Below are positions 18,199 to 26,721 of a DNA stretch of 64,000 bases, piece by piece (within the stretch, counting starts at the first letter, position 1; each line of letters starts with the position of its first letter). Made by a program: the position numbers and the translations under genes. The stretch is taken from NCBI RefSeq assembly GCF_000767465.1, contig NZ_CP009291.1:496001-560000 (forward strand), read 5' to 3'. Origin of the DNA: Novosphingobium pentaromativorans US6-1 (lineage in GTDB: Bacteria > Pseudomonadota > Alphaproteobacteria > Sphingomonadales > Sphingomonadaceae). The notes under the pieces are model-generated. The model was not told where the DNA came from and did no database searches. It saw only the letters and a program-made list of their open reading frames with translations.

Positions 18199-18581
18199 GC
18201 TTCGGCCTCTGAGTAAGGAGCAGTCAGGGCTTCGAGGTTGTGGCCGTCAGGCCCTTCGAAATAGACGCCCCGGCCGCCGAACCTGTGATTGATCTGCCCG
18301 GGTTGTTCCTGGCCGGGATCGGCCCAGAAGCGGATGCCCTTTTCCTTGATGCGGGCGAAGATGGCGTCGAACTCTTCATCGCTGACCAGGAAGGCATAGT
18401 GTTGCCGCGCGATTGGGCCCTCTCTGTCGGCAAAGTCCAATGATGCTCCGTTGGCGAGTTCAAGGACGCGAAAGCGTCCGAAACTGCCCGGCTCGGGCAG
18501 GCCGAGAATATCCGCGACAAACCTCGCCGAATGATTCTTGTCCGAAGACCATACGATCGTGTGGTTCAGCTCGACGCTCAC
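18195..18581 (-). CDS. VOC family protein (glyoxalase/dioxygenase fold)
   Basis: The 128-residue single vicinal-oxygen-chelate module has SVELNHTIVWSSDKNHSARFVADILGLPEPG at the front, REGPIARQHYAFLVSDEEFDAIF in the middle and GGRGVYFEGPDGHNLEALTAPY at the end. The His and Glu positions match metal-binding VOC members such as glyoxalase I and fosfomycin-resistance proteins. It starts with GTG at 18581, overlapping the 25-codon mini-ORF stop (GTGA), and overlaps the GST stop at its own end. The substrate is unknown. Confidence 0.87.
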   Translation of the reverse strand: MSVELNHTIVWSSDKNHSARFVADILGLPEPGSFGRFRVLELANGASLDFADREGPIARQHYAFLVSDEEFDAIFARIKEKGIRFWADPGQEQPGQINHRFGGRGVYFEGPDGHNLEALTAPYSEAEA

Positions 18582-18655
18582 GCTTCCGCTCCGCTTTGCG
18601 CGCCCTCATAAGCCTTGCCTTCGCGCGCAAGGCCGGTGCGGTTCTTCGCTGTCAT
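18578..18655 (-). CDS. Translationally coupled 25-residue mini-ORF
   Basis: A 25-codon frame (begins MTAKNRTG, ends SGAEA) fills exactly the 70-bp gap between GST 18652-19278 and the VOC gene. Its ATG overlaps the GST stop (ATGA, 18652-18655) and its TGA overlaps the VOC GTG start (GTGA, 18578-18581). GAGATGAGGAA just upstream offers a ribosome site. The double overlap suggests that ribosomes pass through it from one gene to the next. It may be a real small protein or only a coupling device; I recognise no family. Confidence 0.5.
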   Translation of the reverse strand: MTAKNRTGLAREGKAYEGAQSGAEA

Positions 18656-19278
18656 TTCCTCATCTCCGCTATCAGGGCATTGTCGACCGCCTTGGCTGCC
18701 TTGTAGGCCCGGCGCGACTGGACCCGCTCGGCATAGCCGACGAAAGCCCGGCGGGGCGGCATCACGCCGAAATTGAGGCCCCAGTCGACCGAACTGCCGA
18801 CATAGACGTCGGCCATAGTGAAGCGGTCCCCGCAGACCCAGCGCACGTTGTCGAGATGCGCTTCGAGTGCGTCCATCGTGCGATCGAAGTTGCCCCAACC
18901 GGCCATCGCCTCCTGCTCCGGCGTCGGTTCGAAGCGGAGACTGCGCGAAGTGATCGCCTGCTCGACCGGCCCCGAGGCGAAGAAAGTCCAGCGATAGTAG
19001 TCGGCCATCTCCGAATCGTTGGGCAGCAGGCCTGCCTCGGGATGCATTTCGGCGAGGTAGAGGCAGATCGCTGCAGCCTCGGTCACGACCCTGTCGCCAT
19101 CCTCGGCATGATGGATCAGGGTCGGCACCTTGCCCATCGGATTGGCGGCAAGAAATGCGGCCGGCTTGTCCTTCCAGTCAACGAGGACCTGGTCATAGTC
19201 CGCACCCGCTTCGTGCAGGGCCCAGCGGGCGATCTGTCCGCGCGACATCGGGTTGGTGAAGAAGGTATAATCGGCCAC
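18652..19278 (-). CDS. Glutathione S-transferase family protein
   Basis: This 208-residue GST has the N-terminal thioredoxin-like half (DYTFFTNPMSRGQIARWALHEAG, NPMGKVPTLIHH, and VVTEAAAICLYLAE, which binds the glutathione glutamyl group). The helical half contains FTMADVYVGSSVDWGLNFG. An MSRGQIARW start resembles GSTs acting on aromatic electrophiles, but the substrate is not predictable. The stop overlaps the 25-codon mini-ORF start. It begins after a 76-bp gap from the upstream VOC gene, where an internal promoter could lie. Confidence 0.88.
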   Translation of the reverse strand: MADYTFFTNPMSRGQIARWALHEAGADYDQVLVDWKDKPAAFLAANPMGKVPTLIHHAEDGDRVVTEAAAICLYLAEMHPEAGLLPNDSEMADYYRWTFFASGPVEQAITSRSLRFEPTPEQEAMAGWGNFDRTMDALEAHLDNVRWVCGDRFTMADVYVGSSVDWGLNFGVMPPRRAFVGYAERVQSRRAYKAAKAVDNALIAEMRK

Positions 19279-19354
19279 TGTCCGGTCTCCTCAAGACGCC
19301 AAGGCTTTAGGGGAACATGCGTAGAACATGTGCCGCGCGTCAATGCCTATTCGC

Positions 19355-20155
19355 TTATTCGCCCTTGGGGCCGACCAGACCGAACGGGGCGCCATGAGGA
19401 TCGAGACCGACCACGATCCATTCGCCGCCCGGAACTTCGTGCGGCCCCATGATGATCTGCCCTCCGGCATCTTCGATCCGCTGCTTTGCGGCGAGCAATG
19501 AGGGCACCCCGAAATAGAACAGCCACAAGGTTGGCTGCTGCGGGTTCATCTGCGGCATGATTGCGCCCAGGGTGACGCCGTGATGATCGATGAAGCAGTA
19601 GTCGCCCATCTCGCCCATCGCCATCTTTTCGTTGAATGCGTATCCGAAATGACGGGCGTAGAAGTCCATCGATGCGGCCTGGTCGGGACTGGCCAGTTCG
19701 TTCCAGCGCACGTGCTGGTTTTCGGACACGGAGAAGACGTCGCTGGCGGCATCGGGCTTATCCGCAGGCGGGATCGGGGCCATGAGGTAGATCGGGACGC
19801 CCTGCGGATCGGTGACCATCGCAATGCGGCCAACGGGCAGGTCGCTTGCGGGCATCATCACCTTGCCGCCTTCCGCTTCGATCTCGGCCACTTCGCGGTC
19901 GACATCGGGCGTATGAAGATAGGGCAGCCATGTGGGCCGTGCGCCGCCGGCAACCATCTCGTCCGTCAATTTGAGCATTCCGCCCGCATTGCCGCCGTCG
20001 GAACGCTCGAACATGCGGTAATCCATGCCGCCGGTCTGGTCAGGCGTACCTGCCGCAACCGTCCAGCCCACGACGCTGCCGTAGAAGCGCGCCGCCGCAT
20101 CGGGATCGGTCGTCATCAGTTCGTACCAGATGAAGCTTCCTGTAGGATTGGTCAT
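19355..20155 (-). CDS. VOC family protein, two-module
   Basis: The 266-residue protein is a tandem of two glyoxalase-like modules: PTGSFIWYELMTTDPDAAARFYGSVVGW at the start, and NQHVRWNELASPDQAASMDFYARHFGY about residue 140. Each ends with a DPxGxP or DPHGAP segment. The layout matches CFP-30B/hydroxylase-type VOC proteins. It starts at ATG 20155, two bases after the DUF1428 stop, so it is in the same operon. The substrate is unknown; the context suggests electrophile or aldehyde handling. Confidence 0.88.
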   Translation of the reverse strand: MTNPTGSFIWYELMTTDPDAAARFYGSVVGWTVAAGTPDQTGGMDYRMFERSDGGNAGGMLKLTDEMVAGGARPTWLPYLHTPDVDREVAEIEAEGGKVMMPASDLPVGRIAMVTDPQGVPIYLMAPIPPADKPDAASDVFSVSENQHVRWNELASPDQAASMDFYARHFGYAFNEKMAMGEMGDYCFIDHHGVTLGAIMPQMNPQQPTLWLFYFGVPSLLAAKQRIEDAGGQIIMGPHEVPGGEWIVVGLDPHGAPFGLVGPKGE

Positions 20156-20157
20156 GG

Positions 20158-20517
20158 TCACGCTCCCATGTCGACGATGGGCGTAAAGCAGCCGAAGATC
20201 ATCCGTGCCCCGTCGAATGGGACGGGGTTGTTGTTCATGTCCATGCGCGGATCGGCCATGACCGCGTCCATGCCCTTGTCGCGGGTGGCCTTGTCGGGCC
20301 ACTCGATCCAGCTGAAGACGACCGCCTCGTCGTCCCGGGCCGCGACGCTGCGGTAGAAATCGGTCTGCTTTCCGTGCGGAACGTCTTCAGCCCAGCATTC
20401 GACGACGCGGCTGGCGCCCTTTTCGACGAACAAGGCGTCGAATTCCTCGGCATGGGCGATGAAGCTGGCCTTGTTCGCGATGGGGACCGCGATCACGAAT
20501 CCTTCGACATAAGTCAT
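20158..20517 (-). CDS. DUF1428 family protein (YbaA-like)
   Basis: The 119-residue protein begins MTYVEGFVIAVPIANKASFIAHA and has FDALFVEKGASRVVECWAEDVPHG, ending with DGARMIFGCFTPI, the DUF1428 pattern. Members form ferredoxin-like (dimeric alpha-beta barrel) folds of unknown function, like E. coli YbaA. The start ATG at 20517 immediately follows the GST stop (20519), and the VOC gene follows two bases later. Its presence among GST/VOC genes suggests an accessory role in the same pathway. Confidence 0.85.
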   Translation of the reverse strand: MTYVEGFVIAVPIANKASFIAHAEEFDALFVEKGASRVVECWAEDVPHGKQTDFYRSVAARDDEAVVFSWIEWPDKATRDKGMDAVMADPRMDMNNNPVPFDGARMIFGCFTPIVDMGA

Positions 20518-20518
20518 G

Positions 20519-21199
20519 TCAGGCTCCTGCGGGTTCGACCGGGGCATGGGCATCGAAAACGTCCAGTTGTGCTTTTAATGCAGTCTGGAACGCCGGACGT
20601 GCAGTGGCCCGTTCGACATAGGCGGCGAGGCCGGGGCGGTCATCGAGCTGTCCGCGTCCGGCCAGTTCGCGCAGGGCCGTGACCATCGCGATATCGGCGA
20701 TGGAAAATTCGCCGGCGATCCAGCCGTCCTGCGGCGCCCGCGCTTCGAGCCGGTCGAGCCGCCTGGCCACGGTTTCCAGCAGTGAGGGGCGGCGCAGGGG
20801 CGCCCAGTCGGACTTGGCGGAGAAAGTCTCCACATTGTTGAGTTCGAATACCATCGGCTCGATGCTGTTGAACGCCGCGAACAGCCATGAAAGCGTCGAC
20901 GCGCGGGCTTGCCCGCTTTGCGGGAGAAGACCACCGCCTTTCTCGGCCAGGTGGATCAGGATCGCTCCGCTTTCGAACTGGCACACTTCACCGTCGCGCA
21001 GGAACGGCACCTGGCCCCAGGGCTGGTCGTCGTAGTACCACTCGGGCCGTTTCATTGCGCTGATCAGCCGCTCGCGATAGGGCAGGCCGAGTTCCTCGCA
21101 GGCCCAGCGCGGGCGCAAGTCGCGCACGAAACCGCGAGCAAAGGAAGGGACCCAGTCGAAGGCAGTGATCTCGATTTCGGCATCGGGGCGAATCGGCAT
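20519..21199 (-). CDS. Glutathione S-transferase family protein
   Basis: First gene of the operon; 226 residues. It has the GST-N layout (AFDWVPSFARGFVRDLRPRWACEELGLPY, PWGQVPFLRDGEVCQFESGAILIHLAE) and a helical domain with IAGEFSIADIAMVTALREL. AGGAGAG lies just upstream of the ATG. It is divergent from the HxlR-type regulator across 114 bp, so the operon is a natural target of that regulator. The substrate is unknown. Confidence 0.87.
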   Translation of the reverse strand: MPIRPDAEIEITAFDWVPSFARGFVRDLRPRWACEELGLPYRERLISAMKRPEWYYDDQPWGQVPFLRDGEVCQFESGAILIHLAEKGGGLLPQSGQARASTLSWLFAAFNSIEPMVFELNNVETFSAKSDWAPLRRPSLLETVARRLDRLEARAPQDGWIAGEFSIADIAMVTALRELAGRGQLDDRPGLAAYVERATARPAFQTALKAQLDVFDAHAPVEPAGA

Positions 21200-21297
21200 C
21201 CGTACTCTCCTGTATGTCGACGAACGGCGGGGGCAGTCCGTGTTGGCTTGCGATGCGCTTTATGGCGAATCGAGCTTGCGCAAGGGTGTGCTTGAGG

Positions 21298-21329
21298 GTT
21301 ACAAAAAGCAACTATGAAGTTACAAAAAG
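21298..21329. promoter_or_regulatory. Direct repeat GTTACAAAAAG x2, candidate HxlR operator
   Basis: GTTACAAAAAG occurs at 21298-21308 and again at 21319-21329, 21 bp apart, which is two turns of B-DNA on one face. The pair sits in the divergent gap between the GST operon and the HxlR-type regulator, overlapping the regulator ATG at 21314. HxlR regulators commonly bind such sites in their own divergent promoter. If the regulator actually starts at GTG 21353, both copies would be fully upstream. Confidence 0.45.
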
Positions 21330-22033
21330 ATACCAAAGGGTCGAAAGTTGCGGTGAGTAGTGACGAGGGACCGCATGGCCGGTGGTACGCCGATGCCTGC
21401 GGCGCGGCCTTCGCCATGGAGCTGATCGGCGAGCGGTGGTCCTTGCTGATCGTGCGTGAAATGATGCTGGGCGCCCGCCGCTTCAGCGAACTGCGCCAGG
21501 CGCTCCCCAACCTAAGCGCCAAGGTGCTGACCGAGCGGCTGGAGACGCTGCAGGCGAACGGGATTGTCGCCCGATCGTTCCGCAAGCCGCCGGTTTCCGC
21601 GCAAGTCTATGGCCTGACCGACTGGGGCAGGGCGCTCGAGCCGGTGTTGCAGGAACTTGGCCGCTGGGCGGTGCGCTCGCCGTTGCACGACCACACACTT
21701 CCGTTGACGCCCGTTGCGCTGATGCTTTCCTTGCGCACGATGATCGTTCCGGCCCGGGCGAGCGGGTTGGAGCTGTGGATCGCGTTCAACGTGGGCGAGC
21801 AGCACTTTGCAGGGCGTCTGCGTGAGGGTGACCTGGCGATTCACCCCATCGGGGAGGGGATGACTTCGCCCGACCTGCGCTTCACGGCGCCGGATGCGAC
21901 CGATTTCCTGCCCGTTTTCTACGGCAAGCAAAGCCCTGCCGAAGCCGGGGGCAAGCTGAAGATCGAAGGCGATCCGGCCTTGGCGCAGCGTTTCATCGAC
22001 CTGTTCGCCTTGCCGCCCAAGTGCGAAGGCTGA
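21314..22033 (+). CDS. HxlR family winged-helix transcriptional regulator
   Basis: The N-terminal half is an HxlR winged helix: CGAAFAMELIGERWSLLIVREMMLGARRFSELRQALPNLSAKVLTERLETLQANGIV, then YGLTDWGRALEPVLQELGRWA. The C-terminal half of about 110 residues resembles an SCP2-like ligand pocket (LWIAFNVGEQHFAGRLREGDLAI), so it is likely a ligand-responsive regulator. It is divergent from the GST/VOC operon, which it probably controls, sensing an electrophile or metabolite. The start ATG 21314 has a poor Shine-Dalgarno; GTG 21353 is an alternative. Confidence 0.85.
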   Translation: MKLQKDTKGSKVAVSSDEGPHGRWYADACGAAFAMELIGERWSLLIVREMMLGARRFSELRQALPNLSAKVLTERLETLQANGIVARSFRKPPVSAQVYGLTDWGRALEPVLQELGRWAVRSPLHDHTLPLTPVALMLSLRTMIVPARASGLELWIAFNVGEQHFAGRLREGDLAIHPIGEGMTSPDLRFTAPDATDFLPVFYGKQSPAEAGGKLKIEGDPALAQRFIDLFALPPKCEG

Positions 22034-22144
22034 GGCGCGGGGGGAGGAAGGGCCAGCTTGCCTCCCGCAAGTCACAGGTCCACCGCTTCAACCCCGTAAA
22101 GCTTATTGCGGTGCAGCGCCCGGTCCTTTAGGCGAGGTCACGCA

Positions 22145-23137
22145 ATGACTGACTCCGCGAACATCAAGACCGACCGCCGCGATTCCACGCTGCTTGCCGC
22201 TCCCGATATCGAGATCGACGTCCGCGAGACGTTCGGTATCGACATCGACATGAAGGTGCCTGCCTTCTCCAAGGCGGACGAGCGCGTGCCCGATCTCGAC
22301 GAGACTTACGTCTTCGATCCGGACACTACGCTGGCGATCCTTGCCGGCTTTGCCTACAACCGGCGCGTCATGGTGCAGGGATACCACGGCACCGGCAAGT
22401 CGACCCATATCGAGCAGGTCGCAGCGCGCCTCAACTGGCCGTGCATCCGCATCAACCTTGACGCGCACATCAGCCGCATCGACCTGATCGGCCGCGATGC
22501 CATCGTCCTGCGCGACGGGTTGCAGGTCACCGAGTTCCGCGAGGGCCTGTTGCCCTGGGCTCTGCAGCACCCGGTCGCGCTGGTCTTCGACGAGTACGAC
22601 GCAGGCCGCCCGGACGTCATGTTCGTGATCCAGCGCATCCTCGAGACCGAGGGCAAGCTGACGCTTCTCGACCAGAATCGCGTGATCCGCCCGGACCGCA
22701 ATTTCCGCCTCTTCGCCACGGCAAACACCGTGGGCCTTGGCGATACCTCGGGCCTTTATCACGGCACCCAGCAGATCAACCAGGGCCAGATGGACCGCTG
22801 GAACATGGTCGTGGGCCTCAACTACCTGCCTGAGGACATCGAAGTGGACATCGTCCACAAGAAGGTCCCGAGCATGGACGTGAAGACCATCACCGACATG
22901 GTGAAGGTTGCCGACTTCTCGCGCCAGGGCTTCATGAACGGCGATATCTCGACCGTGATGAGCCCGCGTTCAGTGATCACCTGGGCCCAGAACGCCGAGA
23001 TCTTCAAGGACGTCGGCTTCGCGTTCCGTCTCACCTTCCTCAACAAGTGCGACGAGACCGAACGCGTGATGGTGGCCGAGTACTACCAGCGCGTCTTCGG
23101 CACCGACCTTCCCGAAAGCGTCGTGGGCAAGGTCTGA
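22145..23137 (+). CDS. cobS: Cobaltochelatase subunit CobS
   Basis: CobS is the AAA+ ATPase of the aerobic cobaltochelatase CobNST, which inserts cobalt in vitamin B12 synthesis. Seen here: Walker [10 protein letters not shown] near residue 80, Walker [16 protein letters not shown], and sensor [14 protein letters not shown]. At 330 residues it is full length. CobT, its usual neighbour, is absent; the next gene is on the other strand. The stop lies in a hairpin (GTGGGCA ... TGCCCAC, 23123-23147) that may end transcription. Whether a cobT exists elsewhere cannot be seen. Confidence 0.93.
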   Translation: MTDSANIKTDRRDSTLLAAPDIEIDVRETFGIDIDMKVPAFSKADERVPDLDETYVFDPDTTLAILAGFAYNRRVMVQGYHGTGKSTHIEQVAARLNWPCIRINLDAHISRIDLIGRDAIVLRDGLQVTEFREGLLPWALQHPVALVFDEYDAGRPDVMFVIQRILETEGKLTLLDQNRVIRPDRNFRLFATANTVGLGDTSGLYHGTQQINQGQMDRWNMVVGLNYLPEDIEVDIVHKKVPSMDVKTITDMVKVADFSRQGFMNGDISTVMSPRSVITWAQNAEIFKDVGFAFRLTFLNKCDETERVMVAEYYQRVFGTDLPESVVGKV

Positions 23138-23162
23138 CCCTGCCCACGCCCGGCCTGCCCGA

Positions 23163-24275
23163 TCACCCGTTGGGCAGGATCAGGAATTTCTGTCCGGTTC
23201 GCCGCGCCGCGTAACGGCACACCGCTTCGCGCGTGAGCATGTCGCCAAGACCGATGCGGTCGCTGAAGCGGCTGGCGAAAGTGGTGTCCAGGCCCTGCAT
23301 GACGCGAGCGCGCATGCGCCCGGCTACCTGCGGTCCGACTTTGGCGAGGAAATTGGGCAGCAGCCATCCGGCTAGCTCCCAGGCGAAGCCGATGTTGCCG
23401 GCGATCGTGGTCGGCCCGGTATCCAGCTTTCCATAGATGTAGACCTTCTTGAATTCGGACGAACCGTAGCGGTTGAATTCGATATCCCTGGCCGCGTCCA
23501 CTTCCATCGCATTGAGCATGGCGCTGGCCATGGTGCCGCCGCCGATGGGATCGAAGCCGAGGCGTGCACCGGTTTCGGAGACCGCGGCAACGAGCCTGGA
23601 CATGAAATCGGGCTCTGACGAGTTGACTATGTACTTGGCACCAAGGTCCTGCAGCAGCTTCACCTGTTCATCGCTGCGCACGATGTTGATGAGGTCGATC
23701 CCGTCCTCCTGGCAGATGCGTACCAGCATCTGGCCCAGGTTCGACGCGGCGGCGGCGTGGATCAGGGCGGTGAAGCCTTCGGCCTTCATCGTTTCCACGA
23801 AGCCCAGCGCGGTCATCGGATTGACGAAGCTGGAGGCCGCCTGCTCGGCGCTCGTGGCATCGTCAAGGGCAATCGCCATCGCGGCATCGCAATAGGCATA
23901 GGTGGCATAGGCCGTGCCCGGAACGCAGGCGACGCGTTTGCCCATCAGTGCCTGCGCTGCCGGGTCGTCACCGGCAGCGACGACAGTGCCTGCGCCTTCG
24001 CTCCCTGCTGGCAGGTCAAGGCCATGGCGCGCGCTTGCAACCCTGGTGTAGGCCTCGGGCATCTGCGCGACGAGCTTGCCGGGAGAGTAGGTAGCGTTTT
24101 CAATGTCGGCCGCCGCGAAAAGGAGGGCGAGGTCCGAAGGGTTGATCGGCGATGCTTCCATGCGGACCAGAACCTGGCGGCCCTTTGGCGCCTCCCAGGT
24201 CCGTTCGCGCAATTGCACGGTCAAGGTGCCGTTGGCGTCGAGCCGCGTTGTGAGTTCCTTGCCGGTATGGCTCAT
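23163..24275 (-). CDS. Zinc-binding/quinone oxidoreductase-like dehydrogenase (MDR superfamily)
   Basis: This 370-residue protein has a GroES-like N-terminal domain (VLVRMEASPINPSDLALLF, GSEGAGTVVAAGDD) and a Rossmann domain (FTALIHAAAASNLGQMLVRICQEDGI), the plan of quinone oxidoreductase-type medium-chain dehydrogenases. Structural Zn cysteines are absent, pointing to a non-zinc NADPH-dependent reductase. It follows truA with a one-base gap, an unusual pairing. The substrate is unknown. It converges with cobS. Confidence 0.82.
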   Translation of the reverse strand: MSHTGKELTTRLDANGTLTVQLRERTWEAPKGRQVLVRMEASPINPSDLALLFAAADIENATYSPGKLVAQMPEAYTRVASARHGLDLPAGSEGAGTVVAAGDDPAAQALMGKRVACVPGTAYATYAYCDAAMAIALDDATSAEQAASSFVNPMTALGFVETMKAEGFTALIHAAAASNLGQMLVRICQEDGIDLINIVRSDEQVKLLQDLGAKYIVNSSEPDFMSRLVAAVSETGARLGFDPIGGGTMASAMLNAMEVDAARDIEFNRYGSSEFKKVYIYGKLDTGPTTIAGNIGFAWELAGWLLPNFLAKVGPQVAGRMRARVMQGLDTTFASRFSDRIGLGDMLTREAVCRYAARRTGQKFLILPNG

Positions 24276-24276
24276 G

Positions 24277-25023
24277 TCATTCTCCAGAATATACGGCCCT
24301 TACGAAATAAAGGCCGTCCGGGGGGGCATTCAATCCGAGCGCCTGGCGGTCGCGCGCTTCCAGTGCTTCGCGCACCTGCTCCTCGCGCCAGCGGCCCATG
24401 CCGACCATGGCAAGGCAGCCGACCATCGAGCGCACCTGATGGTGCAGGAAGCTGCGCGCCTCGGCCTCGATCAGGACATGTTCGCCCTCGCGCCGCACGT
24501 CGAGGCGATCCAGCGTCTTGAGCGGGCTCTGCGCCTGGCAATGGGCCGAGCGGAAGGTGGTGAAGTCATGACGCCCGACAAGGAACTGTGCGGCGCGATG
24601 CATCGCCTGTGCGTCGAGCGGCTTGGCGACCTGCCACGCCTTGCCGCGCTCTAGAGTGAGCGGGGCGCGGCGGTTGACGATGCGATAGATGTAGGCGCGC
24701 CCGATGCACGAAAAGCGGGCGTGCCAGTCGTCGGGCACTTCCTCGCAGGCGATCACGGCGATGGGGTCGGGGCGCAGCTTTGCGTTGATCGCTTCCATCA
24801 GCCGGAAGGGTGTGAACGGCTTTTCGATCTCGACATGGGCCCGCATCGCCAGGGCGTGGACGCCCGCATCGGTGCGTCCGGCCGCGTGCATGATCGCGGT
24901 TTCTCCGGTGATCGCGTGGACGGCGTCCTCGACGCTCTGCTGCACCGAGGGGCCGTGAGCCTGTCGCTGCAGGCCCATGAACGGGCTGCCGTCGAATTCG
25001 AGCGTGAGGGCGTAGCGCGTCAT
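24277..25023 (-). CDS. truA: tRNA pseudouridine(38-40) synthase TruA
   Basis: TruA modifies U38-40 in the tRNA anticodon arm. The catalytic Asp lies in [13 protein letters not shown] near residue 50. Other family segments are [21 protein letters not shown] at the start and [21 protein letters not shown] near the end. At 248 residues the length is normal. It starts four bases after the fmt stop, giving a fmt-truA unit on the minus strand; def is divergent beyond recR. Confidence 0.95.
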   Translation of the reverse strand: MTRYALTLEFDGSPFMGLQRQAHGPSVQQSVEDAVHAITGETAIMHAAGRTDAGVHALAMRAHVEIEKPFTPFRLMEAINAKLRPDPIAVIACEEVPDDWHARFSCIGRAYIYRIVNRRAPLTLERGKAWQVAKPLDAQAMHRAAQFLVGRHDFTTFRSAHCQAQSPLKTLDRLDVRREGEHVLIEAEARSFLHHQVRSMVGCLAMVGMGRWREEQVREALEARDRQALGLNAPPDGLYFVRAVYSGE

Positions 25024-25027
25024 CGGG

Positions 25028-25936
25028 TCAGGCGATCACGGTTCCGGCCGGGACCGGGCGGCCGCGCAGCAGGTCGGCGGTATCCATCGCGGGCTTGCCG
25101 GCGCGCTGGATGCGCATGACCCGGATCGCGCCCGAAGCGCAGGCGATCGTCAAGGCATCGTCGAGCACGGCGCCGGGATTGCCCGATCCTTCGACGACCT
25201 GTGCGGAGAGAACCTTGTAGCGCTCGCCCTCCAGCTCGAAAAAGGCGCCGGGGGCTGGCTGGAAGGCGCGCACCTGCCGTTCCACCTGATCTGCATCGGC
25301 GGTGAAATCGAGGCGGGCCTCTGCCTTTTCGATCTTCCTGGCGTAAGTCACGCCGTCTTCGGGCTGGGTGACCGGGCGGTGATTGTCCAGCTCGCGCAAG
25401 GTGCCGACCATGAGCTGCGCGCCCTTGTCGGCCAGTTCGTCGGTCAGTTCGCCGGCGGTCTTGGCGTCGATCGTGGTGCGCAGGGTCGCCAGCATCGGCC
25501 CGGTATCCAGCCCGGCTTCCATCTGCATGATCGTCACGCCCGTCGTCGGATCGCCGGCAAGGATGGCCCGCTGGATCGGCGCGGCGCCGCGCCAGCGCGG
25601 CAGGATCGAGGCGTGGATGTTGAGGCAGCCCTTGCGCGGGGCATCGAGGATCGCCTGCGGCAGGAGCAAACCGTAAGCCGCGACGATGGCGACGTCGGCC
25701 TCCAGCGCCGCGAACGCGGCTTGCTCTTCCGCGCCTTTCAGCGAAACCGGGTGGCGCACTTCGATGCCGCGCACTTCGGCTTCCTTGTGGACCGGGGAGG
25801 GGGTCAGTTCCTTGCCGCGACGGCCGCCGGGGCGCGGCGGCTGGGTATAGACGGCCACGACTTCATGCCCCGCCTCCACCAGCGCGACGAGCGCCGGCAC
25901 TGCGAACTGGGGCGTTCCCATGAAGATGATGCGCAA
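25028..25936 (-). CDS. fmt: Methionyl-tRNA formyltransferase
   Basis: Fmt formylates initiator Met-tRNA. Motifs: [15 protein letters not shown] at the start, [20 protein letters not shown] (catalytic His/folate site), [11 protein letters not shown] and a C-terminal OB-fold-like domain. The ATG-initiated frames upstream (25985, 26062) would add an odd leader. TTG at 25936 with GGAGA seven bases upstream gives the canonical MRIIFMGTP start. The Shine-Dalgarno itself is part of the intergenic repeat at 25946-26036. 302 residues; truA follows. Confidence 0.95.
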   Translation of the reverse strand: MRIIFMGTPQFAVPALVALVEAGHEVVAVYTQPPRPGGRRGKELTPSPVHKEAEVRGIEVRHPVSLKGAEEQAAFAALEADVAIVAAYGLLLPQAILDAPRKGCLNIHASILPRWRGAAPIQRAILAGDPTTGVTIMQMEAGLDTGPMLATLRTTIDAKTAGELTDELADKGAQLMVGTLRELDNHRPVTQPEDGVTYARKIEKAEARLDFTADADQVERQVRAFQPAPGAFFELEGERYKVLSAQVVEGSGNPGAVLDDALTIACASGAIRVMRIQRAGKPAMDTADLLRGRPVPAGTVIA

Positions 25937-25945
25937 TTCGATTCT

Positions 25946-26036
25946 CCGCTCGCCTGAGGCCGGAACCTGTCGAAGAGTCGAAGGGCGCGATTGCGCATAA
26001 GACATGGTCATGCTTCGACAAGCTCTGCCCGAGCGG
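25946..26036. repeat. REP-like imperfect inverted repeat (CTTCGACAAGCTC family)
   Basis: The left arm CCGCTCGCCTGAG...CCTGTCGAAG and right arm CTTCGACAAGCTCTGCCCGAGCGG are imperfect inverted copies flanking an AT-richer centre. Repeats ending in GTCGAAG / CTTCGAC are, from general knowledge, dispersed in sphingomonad intergenic regions. This copy separates divergent fmt and recR and supplies the fmt Shine-Dalgarno. Confidence 0.55.
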
Positions 26037-26050
26037 TTAGGGAATTGGCC

Positions 26051-26647
26051 ATGGCATCGCAAGAGATCGAGACGCTTACTGCCGCCTTGTCGCGGCTGCC
26101 CGGGCTGGGGCCGCGTTCGGCGCGGCGCGCGGTTCTCTGGCTGATAAAGCGGCGCGAGACGTCGCTGGTGCAGTTGCTAGAGGCGCTCTCTGCCGTGCGC
26201 GATACGCTCGTCGAATGCGATACCTGCGGCAATATCGATACCGCCAACCCTTGCGGGATCTGCGCCGATCCGCGCCGCGATGCCCGTTCGATCTGCGTTG
26301 TCGAGGAAGTTGCCGACTTGTGGGCGCTCGACCGTGCGCGCCTGTTCACCGGCAAGTATCACGTGCTGGGCGGACGGCTCTCCGCGCTCGACGGGGTCCG
26401 CCCGGAAGACCTGACGATTGACCGCCTGCTGGCGCGAGTCGCGCAAGGGCAGGTCGATGAAGTGGTGCTGGCGATGAATGCCACGCTGGAAGGCCAGACG
26501 ACCGCGCACTACATCGCCGAGCGGCTGGAGGCCTATCCGGTGCGCATTACCCAGCTGGCCCACGGGCTCCCGGTGGGCGGTGAACTGGACTATCTCGACG
26601 AGGGTACGCTCGCCCAGGCGATCCGGGCGCGCAGGCCGGTCGGCTGA
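26051..26647 (+). CDS. recR: Recombination mediator RecR
   Basis: RecR with RecO/RecF loads RecA at gaps. The protein has an N-terminal helix-hairpin-helix ([17 protein letters not shown]), a four-cysteine zinc finger ([16 protein letters not shown]) and a Toprim domain ([28 protein letters not shown]), ending [20 protein letters not shown]. 198 residues is standard. I chose ATG 26051 (MASQEIETL) as earlier starts run through the repeat element. It is followed by def after 74 bp. Confidence 0.96.
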   Translation: MASQEIETLTAALSRLPGLGPRSARRAVLWLIKRRETSLVQLLEALSAVRDTLVECDTCGNIDTANPCGICADPRRDARSICVVEEVADLWALDRARLFTGKYHVLGGRLSALDGVRPEDLTIDRLLARVAQGQVDEVVLAMNATLEGQTTAHYIAERLEAYPVRITQLAHGLPVGGELDYLDEGTLAQAIRARRPVG

Positions 26648-26721
26648 GAAATCGCGAAGACCGCAATTCTGCGCGCATCGTCAATATTGCGAAAATCGCG
26701 CTTCGCCCTTATTTGCGATAC

